Shown here: positions 56,810 to 64,000 of the stretch, one piece after another | Layout of the letters: each line of letters starts with the position of its first letter | Numbering within the stretch: the stretch's first letter is position 1 | Assembly: GCA_021234155.1 (NCBI GenBank) | Contig: JAJEKV010000160.1 | Span: forward strand, 723,196-787,195 | Length of the DNA: 64,000 bases | Reading direction: 5' to 3' | Origin: Isoetes taiwanensis | Taxonomy: Eukaryota > Streptophyta > Lycopodiopsida > Isoetales > Isoetaceae | Made by a program: the position numbers and the translations under genes | The notes under the pieces: generated by a model | Databases searched by the model: none | The model's input: the letters and a program-made list of their open reading frames with translations, nothing else | Told to the model about the DNA's origin: nothing

Positions 56810-56932
56810 ATTGATCTGAGCCCTCGGATCGCCATTTTGGGCAGGGACGAGCCATTATATAAGTACACTCCATATTCGAGGCCGGTTATCGGCGTCTTCT
56901 CACAGCCGCACTTGTCTCATTGCCCATTGCTT
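56810..56932 (+). promoter_or_regulatory. Promoter-like segment, copy 2
   Basis: Second copy of the 53421-53543 segment, with TATATAAGTA at 56858-56865. Downstream sequence differs from that of copy 1 after TTGCCCATTGC, so homology ends close to the expected transcribed leader. Confidence 0.55.
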
Positions 56933-57070
56933 CCCTCCCTTCCTGCCCTATATTTGCTTGGGCACTTGTTTATTGTAATTCACATATGTTTCTTGTTCAT
57001 GCATACCTTATTGTTGTCCACCCAGGGTATTGCTATAATCATGTTTTTACACCTGCATGGTGCTGCCTTG

Positions 57071-57191
57071 TTCTCCACCTGTGGGTGATGCTTTTTGTTT
57101 CCACCCTGCGGGTGACGCAAATTTCTTTTTTATCACGTTCTTTCTTCCACCCGCTGGGTGATGCTTTTTCTTTCCACCTTTGGATGATGCT
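57071..57191 (+). repeat. CCACC-GGGTGATGCTTTTT minisatellite
   Basis: About four degenerate units of TTCCACCYGYGGGTGATGCTTTTT. Each unit holds a small CACC...GGGTG inverted repeat. Unit length varies from about 25 to 40 bases. Confidence 0.75.
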
Positions 57192-57657
57192 ATCTTCTCT
57201 TCTGCCATGTATCGTTGATTTTCTCCTCGTTACTAATCACTCACATCAGTTTTTTGGGTGCGTGTTGTTGTGTAGCTTGCCGCTTCGCCGTCACGCATGT
57301 TCTTATTCTCCTTAATTGCTAATGGGTGCCTTCTATGTGTTCCATTTCTTTTGCAGGTATTATGCCTCGCAGGCTCACTCCCTCTTGCGTTACGCCATCG
57401 CCCTACTTTTCGATTCTCCAGGCAACCATCCAAGGTTGTTGGCGACCATTTCTCATTAGGGTTTTCCTCGAAAACCCGAAAGGGCGGGGTTTTTTCATCC
57501 CGATGAGAAGTTGTCGTCACTACCCTTCTATATTGCCTATGCACACATTCTTCCTTATGGGGTATTTCGACATTGTTCCTAAGGTCAGCTCCCCATCTAT
57601 ATTATTCAAACATTGTATACTGCTGCTGTGATGAATGACACGCCTATCTATCTATGT

Positions 57658-57694
57658 CCAGTTTTTGTGTTCCTTGCGAGTCCCTTACCAGAAT
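57658..57694 (+). repeat. 37-bp direct repeat, right copy
   Basis: Right partner of 56770-56806. The pair may be a target-site-like duplication or short terminal repeats bounding the 0.85 kb segment between them. Confidence 0.85.
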
Positions 57695-58182
57695 TTGTTA
57701 TTTATTCTTCCAACATGTTATCTTTGTCTCTAGCCTACAATCGACAATTAGCTGATTTTAGATTGTATGTTATAAAGGGCTGGAAAACGGTATTCCTGAC
57801 TTCACTAAGAGGGCCGATTCTTGCAGCTCAGTTCTTTGCTACAAAAGATTGCAACTTCAATGTAAAAATCTCACTTCCAAAAGAATACAAGAATAATATG
57901 TTCTAACTACCGAAACTATTATTCTCTCATTTCATCTCTAGCCTGGAACCACCAAAACGCCACTGCACAACATGCTTGTATAGTTATAACTGGGTGCCTA
58001 CCAAATATGAAGTGCACCAATATGTATGAATTAACAAGCATGTTACTAACGTTCATCAAGGGCATTTATTGTTAGATCGTATGTCTTACTAGGTCATATG
58101 TGGTATGGGGTAGAGAAGAACAAGAACAACAACAAACAATTTCAAGCATCTTTTGTGCTATAAGAATATTTCTAAAGCATGT

Positions 58183-58368
58183 AAATTTCTTTGAAAAGGT
58201 AATCATAGCATTAGACTTGGCTATTTACTTAGATAATTCAATTCAATTCAACATATACAAAGACACCATACCATCAAATTTCTTTGAAAAGGTAATCATA
58301 GCATTAGACTTGGCTTTTTACTTAGATAATTCAATTCAATTCAACATATACAAAGACACCATAGTACC
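58183..58368 (+). repeat. Two-copy 93-bp tandem duplication
   Basis: AAATTTCTTTGAAAAGG...AAGACACCATA occurs at 58183 and again at 58276 with a single visible substitution (CTATTTAC versus CTTTTTAC). The near identity suggests a recent event. Confidence 0.92.
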
Positions 58369-58610
58369 ATCTATCCTTTGACACAATACCATCTATTCAA
58401 TGACACACATCCACACATCCCAACTCTTCGCATTCAGAAGTTTTTAATTGTCACAACAACACTAGGCTGCACTTCCCACAAATTGACACTAAGTCGGACT
58501 TAGCATAATATGAGTTCCTAAAGAGGCCGCCACAATAAATTTGTTCTATTATTCCCATTTATTTATTCCTGTGCTGTGTTTTCTTCACCTGCAGCATATA
58601 TCAAGAATAT

Positions 58611-60566
58611 GTGTCTGCAGAGCGTGTCCAATTTGAAATAATCATCTGTCTGTGCATGCATCAAGGAGGAAAATGGCGGATCGATTCTTATCGTTGCAAA
58701 AAATGGTTAATATTTGAGCCGAAATGCTTAAAAGCCTCTAATGGATGTACAAAGGCACATTACACGAAGGAAAGGCCTAATCTTGCTAACAAGAAGCTTT
58801 CTCATGGCAACAATGGCCCTTCAACTGGCAATTTTGGTGGAGTCACAATCTATGAGAAATTATATGAAAATGGGATGAGACCAGATGTTCCCATATTCGT
58901 TGCTGCATTAAAAACATGCAGCATTTACAGGAACCTCCAGGTTGGGACTATAATTCATGCTGATGTGATTGTTAGTGGCTATGGCACAAGCATATTCGTA
59001 GCTAACACCCTGGTAGATATGTATGCCAAATGTGGTAGTATGGTGCATGCTTGTTGGGTTTTTGACAGGATGCTACACCAGGACGTTGTATCATGGAATG
59101 CAATGATTTTTGGCTACATAGAGAGTGGTGAGTGTGAGTTGGCTTTTCAATTATTTGTTTGTATGCAAGAGAAAGGTTTCATCCCAGATGATCGAACTTA
59201 TGTTGCTGCACTTAAGGCAATTGCAAGCTATGTAACAAAAGAAGGCAAGCAATTGCTAGATAAATCTCTTAAAAGAGAATGCCTCCAGAAAGGCATGACT
59301 ATCCACACTCAACTTGCAAAGAGTGGGTATGAGGTTGATATTTTTGTGTCAAATGCTCTTATCGATATGTATGCAAAATGTGGAAGTATGTTCCATGCTT
59401 ATGAAATCTTTGACAAGATGTGCCATCATGACATGGTGTCATGGAATGCCATCATACATGGGTATGCAGAGAATGAAGAGGGTGGAGTGGCGCTAGAACT
59501 GTTTGCGAAGATGCAAGATAAAGGCTTTGTGCCTGATGCTCGAAGTTATGTTGCTGCACTGAAGGCATGCGCTAGCTGTGCAGAAAAGGAAGTGGGCAAA
59601 CAAATTGATGGAAGATTTGTGAAAACGGAGTCTCTAGAGAATGGCATCTCTATTTGCTCACAGCTTGCAAAGAAGAGGCATGAGTTGAATAATTTTGTAG
59701 CAGGCACTTTGGTAGATATGTATGCCAAATGTGGGAGTATGTTACATTCTCGCTGGGCGTTTGACAGGATGGAACATCCCAATATGGCATCCTGGAATGC
59801 TTTGTTATTTGGTTATGCAGAGAGTGGGGAAAGTGGCCTGTTTCTGGAATTATATACCTACATACTAGCACAAGGTTTCATGCCGGATGCTCAAACATAT
59901 GTTGCTGCACTAAAAGCTTGTGGTTGTGTGGGTGCCTTGGAAATTGGAAAAAGAATTCATCTTCAAATTTGTAATGCTGGACTTGAGAGACATGCAGTAG
60001 TAGCAACCTGTCTGATTGGTTTTTATGGTAAATGTGGGAGCATGATTGATGCTCAGCATGTTTTTGATTCCACGCATGTACGTGGCCTGGTGGCATGGAA
60101 CACACTCTTAGCAGGATATGCCCAGCAAGGAGATGCGAAAGATGTCTTCAATGTCTTTGAGAAGATGCAGCAGGAGTGTTCTCAAGCAAACTATATCACA
60201 TTTCTTTCTATTCTTACAGCCTGCAGTCATGCTGGCCTTGTTGACAATGGAAAGGAATATTTTAGGATTATGTGCTTGCACTATAAGATCACTCCTAGTC
60301 TTCAACATTATGTTTGTATAATCGATCTCCTTGGTCGGGCCAACCAACTGGATGATGCAGTGGCAGTCTTGAAAAACATGCCTTTTGAGCCTAGTTTGAC
60401 AGTATGGAAGACAGTGCTGAGTGCTTGTCGGAAGTGGATGAATGTGGTAGTTGGAAGGCTTGCCTTTGAATCTATACTTCAATTTAGCGATGAAGACGCG
60501 TCAACTTACATATTGATGGAAAATATTTATGCGGGGTCTGGCATGCTGCAAGCATTGAGACCTTGA
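58611..60566 (+). CDS. PLS-class pentatricopeptide repeat protein, E domain truncated
   Basis: Tandem PPR motifs span most of the frame, with recurrent VDMYAKCGSM, VFDRM, VVSWNAMI.GY and PDARSYVAALKAC words typical of plant PLS-class proteins. These bind organellar RNA and guide C-to-U or U-to-C editing or processing. The frame opens with GTG at 58611; the first in-frame Met is at 58656. A splice-acceptor-like CACCTGCAG at 58585-58593 makes an upstream exon possible. The C-terminus reaches an E1-like motif (GRLAFESILQFSDEDASTYILMENIYAGSGM) and stops at 60566. There is no E+ or DYW domain, so it could not deaminate by itself. Motif wording such as GKQIDG...SLENGISICSQLAKKR resembles fern PPR proteins. 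A frameshift near the end may hide a longer tail. Confidence 0.9.
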   Translation: MSAERVQFEIIICLCMHQGGKWRIDSYRCKKWLIFEPKCLKASNGCTKAHYTKERPNLANKKLSHGNNGPSTGNFGGVTIYEKLYENGMRPDVPIFVAALKTCSIYRNLQVGTIIHADVIVSGYGTSIFVANTLVDMYAKCGSMVHACWVFDRMLHQDVVSWNAMIFGYIESGECELAFQLFVCMQEKGFIPDDRTYVAALKAIASYVTKEGKQLLDKSLKRECLQKGMTIHTQLAKSGYEVDIFVSNALIDMYAKCGSMFHAYEIFDKMCHHDMVSWNAIIHGYAENEEGGVALELFAKMQDKGFVPDARSYVAALKACASCAEKEVGKQIDGRFVKTESLENGISICSQLAKKRHELNNFVAGTLVDMYAKCGSMLHSRWAFDRMEHPNMASWNALLFGYAESGESGLFLELYTYILAQGFMPDAQTYVAALKACGCVGALEIGKRIHLQICNAGLERHAVVATCLIGFYGKCGSMIDAQHVFDSTHVRGLVAWNTLLAGYAQQGDAKDVFNVFEKMQQECSQANYITFLSILTACSHAGLVDNGKEYFRIMCLHYKITPSLQHYVCIIDLLGRANQLDDAVAVLKNMPFEPSLTVWKTVLSACRKWMNVVVGRLAFESILQFSDEDASTYILMENIYAGSGMLQALRP

Positions 60567-62465
60567 GGAGGAGCACAAGAGGCCAATATAAGTTGGAGTA
60601 GCAGCTTTTGTGGTAGCTACCTAAAGTGAAGCACGGTGCCAAGGGTACTGTGCCCTTGGTTTGGAAAGGTTTTATAAAATAGCAATGGTGATGAAAAGGT
60701 TGTTTATGGGGGGCAGTGAGAAGTTGGCTGATGCCTTGGTTCTACTAAACAACACTGAAACATGCCTATTTTGATGATTAAACAACTGCTTTCACCTAAA
60801 CAAATTCAACACATTCAAGAACAAATCATTCTTGATGAGCCTAGTGTCATATCAACAAAAGCTAGATAGCATGACTATTGTACACTTTGCTTGTTGCAAT
60901 GCACTACCAGTTCTTTCAGCCTTCAAAAAGGTAAGCATTTCCTTGAGTATCTAGCAATACTATGTGAGTGTAACTAAGGTTTATATATTCATTTCAGAAT
61001 GAGAAAAAGTGGACTTGTTTTTGCTATGCCTTTTTCGTCAGATTCAGCTTGGTTATCCACGGTTCTGGTGACAAAATTTAGTACATCTGAGTGGGGGTGC
61101 AGATAGTTCTAAGATGGAACAGTTTGCTGCTATCTGGTGCAACGAAGACAGCCCTGGATGAGTGATAAAAAGCAACATTTCAAGAACCAGGTTGACAATG
61201 CCACAGTGACATATTTGAGAGAAGTTCACACAGGCTTGATTTCTCACATGAATACCAAGGGTTCATGCCCCAGTTGGTCGAAGAAATGCAAACTGACCTG
61301 GCTGGAATACCAACTTTACATTATGTTTCATGTTCCAACAAGAAATCTAATATATCTCTTCCATGAGGTAGAGGAAGGGATTGCCTACACAAATTTTAAG
61401 TGGTGTGGAATGTTTTCCTTGTTGCTTTTGTTACGGATGTCCATGTGATATAATCTGAAGAAGCCGATCTTTACCTTGGAGCATTAGAAAGGAGATCCAC
61501 CCACGTAATAAAGATACAACATTCAAAAGAAAACAAGTCAAAAGAAACGTAGCATTCAAATTGAAGACTTGTTTGGTTATAGTAGTAATTAAAAAACATT
61601 TTAAATGACAGGAAAAAAGAAAGCTTCTCTCTATAACTGTCTTTACCTTTCTTCACCTGTTTCTTTTTATGAGGTTCCTTGAGGGCAAAAATTTCTGGAC
61701 CCCATGCTCATTCAATAAGCAAAGGGTCCACTAGTTTCCAATATGGACAGAAACGACAAAGTTAATGTGCCAAGTGGGCTACAGAAGCAACTTCACTACG
61801 TCAAGTGGCTTTGATTGGTAGGAAGGCGGTCTCTAGAAAGCAACCTGGCAAATTGATTGGTCAAGTGGTTTTGATTGGGAAGAAGAAAGCCATTTGAAAC
61901 ACCTGAATGAATGGATGATCTTGGTACATTGAAAAAGCACCACCTATTAAAGGGATTACAAGATTAAGAATATTTACTTTTCACAAAACAAGGATCGTAT
62001 ACAAAGTTGAGGCAATGATTCCCTTTTATTGAATATGACACAAGTGACACATCATGCATGATTGTCATTTGGACTCGTTCATCTTCATGCATGGAAATTC
62101 TGCTCTCTGAAAGAGCAAAGAAATAACACTTCCTCAGTAAATTTTCCAGGCCCTTGTGAAGGTATTTTTAACACACTCTTAGATCAACAATGGCTGGAGT
62201 AGATATATCCCTGCTGCTGGATTGTAAATAAGCTGACAATACTGAAGAACCATTTGGATCTCAACAAATGTGCCAGTTCTTTGTACACAGGGTGTCCTGA
62301 CCTTTGAAGAGGCATGCTTACAGAAGAGCCATGAGGGCCAAAATGAATGCAACGAAGATTTTAAACGGACTATATAATTGGCCACTCTCTGCTCCATCCG
62401 TCGATAAGATACTGCAGAATTAACACAAGGGTTGTTAAATTTAGTTCTATGCTCCCTTTAAAATT
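60567..62465. other. Intergenic region between PPR and GH17 genes
   Basis: No supported gene. A plus-strand frame at 61137-61448 (103 codons) has no domain and ordinary composition. The last few hundred bases are the likely 3' UTR of the minus-strand GH17 gene. Confidence 0.5.
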
Positions 62466-63994
62466 TTAATTTTCTGCGTACCTTCCCTTGTAGATGCAAT
62501 TATCATAACCTGTGGAATCCAAAAACAAATGAGCTTAAAAATGATTTAGGCACAAGGGAAATCAAGGAAGTTCCTTTTCTTTTGTTTTAGAACAACAGAT
62601 ACTTAAGCTTAGAAATGTGAAATTCATGACTTACTAGGATCTTGAATAGTCTGCATAGCAGCACCTTTAAAAGTGCAGGAACTTGGATCCTGGCCATTTT
62701 GTTGGTAGTAGGCATTAAAAGCATAGGATGCATGAGAAGTAACTGTGTCTGGCTGATAACATCGCCCGCCTGGTTGTATGGGACTACAATCCACAAGACC
62801 AACTGAACAAACCCAATCTAGATTTCTCTGTAAAGTGGCAAATGTCACTCCTGGTGCAGCAACACAGAAGGTTCTATTTATTTGAATGATCTCTGCACTG
62901 CCATGTCCACCCCCAAAAGTTATGTTATAAAAGGGACTTCCATCTGTATTGAACAGGCCCCAGTTGCGGTTCGATGTTGGCCCCGGCCTCATGTCCTCAT
63001 TGAAAAGTTCAAAAATATATGTATCTATCAATTGGCCAGGCTTCAAAGGTGTTCCTGAATTGTTTAACAGATTATAAACTAGATTTTCAGTATAAGTAGC
63101 TGCATTTTCCCAGTTTACTATATCAGTCTCTCCAGGGTCCCCCATGGAAGGCCAACCTGTTTCACTCACGACGACATTGATATCATTGTACCCCAGTGCA
63201 GCCATGGCATAATATATAGCATCAATCTGTGCAACGAACAGATTATCATAGTGGAATCCTGATCCTGAATCAGTTAACCCTTTGTTGCGACGAAACAGCG
63301 CATAATCAATGGATAAGTAACTAATATCATTTCTGTAAGCATAGTACGGGTATGCATTGATCATAAAAGGAGAGCATGATTTATGGAGGAAGTCTAGCAA
63401 TGGCTTAAAGACAGATTTGATATAAGCTGGATCAAAACATCCTGCAGATGGGGGATAAGATGTATGCAAGACCCCCATGGCATGTGGAGAAGAAACTTTG
63501 ATCTGTCTAGTTATTTTTGATTTGCATAATGCATAGTAAAGGTTCTTCATGGCTGGAAGAAGAAGTGTTGCATATGTAGGGGTACTGGTAATCACCTCAG
63601 ACCCTACAGCAATTGCCACAATATTTGCTCCTGGCACAAATGGTATGATGTAGGTATCAACCCAACTCTTTGCATTGTCCAGGTTTTCAGAAAGATATGG
63701 AATGTCTGAATTGGGAATCCCAACTATAATCTGGATCTGTGTATTTGTGAATGCTTTTAGAACGTCTATGTCTGGATTAAACAGCCTGACCTTGTAAATC
63801 GTCTCGGCCTGGAGTAATTGAGCTACTTTATATGGCGAAGGCAAATTGTCTGCATCTCTTCCATAACAGACTCCAATAGAGCTTGCTCCTGCATTTAAAG
63901 ACATCGCCCAAGCATTTGCTTCAGAAATGACAGAGTTTAACTCAAACAACATTGATTCATATATCCTACATTCAATTAAGCTGGTGTTTTTCAC
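62466..63994 (-). CDS. Glucan endo-1,3-beta-glucosidase (GH17) with X8/CBM43 domain
   Basis: A minus-strand secreted-type enzyme that cleaves callose-like beta-1,3-glucan. The GH17 domain starts SSIGVCYGRDADNLPSP, contains the acid/base Glu in AVGSEV (E133 of the frame) and the nucleophile in VVSETGWPS (E278), and ends near NWGLFN. An X8 domain follows with C377, C396, C403, C412 and C440. The long frame runs to 62624, but a splice donor A|GTAAGT at 62635/62634 and an acceptor CCACAG|GT before 62509 join DPS to YDNCIYKGRYAEN and a stop at 62466; this supplies the sixth X8 Cys. No hydrophobic GPI tail follows. The 5' end is incomplete: an acceptor-like ATGCAG|GAGC at 63889 suggests exon 2 starts at about 63888 and the signal-peptide exon lies beyond the window. 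Confidence 0.92.
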
Positions 63995-64000
63995 ATACTT

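Overview
The window is plant nuclear DNA, most likely from a fern or another seed-free vascular plant with a large, repeat-rich genome. This rests on intron-bearing plant genes (a pentatricopeptide-repeat gene whose motif wording resembles fern PPR proteins, and a GH17 beta-1,3-glucanase with an X8 domain) set among dense, nested transposable elements. The species assignment is inference; only 'plant' is firm.

Layout. 320-13201 holds two head-to-tail Helitron-like elements with polypurine bodies; the second is internally triplicated and carries a 7.9 kb LINE ending in poly(A) at 11608-11627. 13202-18237 is unassigned DNA with small repeats and a decayed non-LTR fragment. 18238-20378 is a third Helitron of the same family on the minus strand. 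21015-24396 is a decayed transposase-like gene (minus) with TGTACAT repeats. 25176-27983 is a second LINE, cut off before its reverse transcriptase. 28081-32243 has gene-fragment-like pieces and an array of TTCCGGAA palindromes. 32244-46082 is a complete-looking Ty3/gypsy chromovirus on the minus strand: two LTRs of about 1.65 kb, CGTAT target duplication, tRNA-Met-type primer site, polypurine tract, and gag-PR-RT-RNaseH-INT-chromodomain. 46342-47991 is a solo LTR of a related element in the opposite orientation (ACAGG duplication). 50346-51470 is a rearranged pseudogene of a 2OG-Fe(II) oxygenase of the ICU11 type. 53346-53375 is a fourth Helitron 3' end. 53421-57694 has duplicated promoter-like segments. 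58611-60566 is the PPR gene and 62466-63994 the GH17 gene (minus, 5' end outside or near the window edge).

Main discovery. Between the primer site and gag, the Ty3/gypsy element carries two extra transcription-unit-like modules. Each has two copies of a 66-70 bp imperfect palindrome, then a TATAAATA box, then a related leader, then an ORF. The ORF of the module nearest the 5' LTR (42528-43775, minus) is a decayed histone H3-fold gene: it opens with MARTKQT, has a long basic/acidic linker with a PKKRKAK nuclear-localisation-type motif, and closes with a histone fold containing EIRHFQK...LLIP and RVTLMRQD...KGERP. These look like centromeric H3 (CenH3/CENP-A) signatures. The second module's ORF (39747-41255) is unrecognised. 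A chromodomain integrase together with a captured CenH3-like protein suggests an element that interacted with, or mimicked, centromeric chromatin. Frame breaks in this copy may be real decay or partly assembly error, because the two LTRs differ mostly by small indels around CAG/CTG/CG-rich spots.
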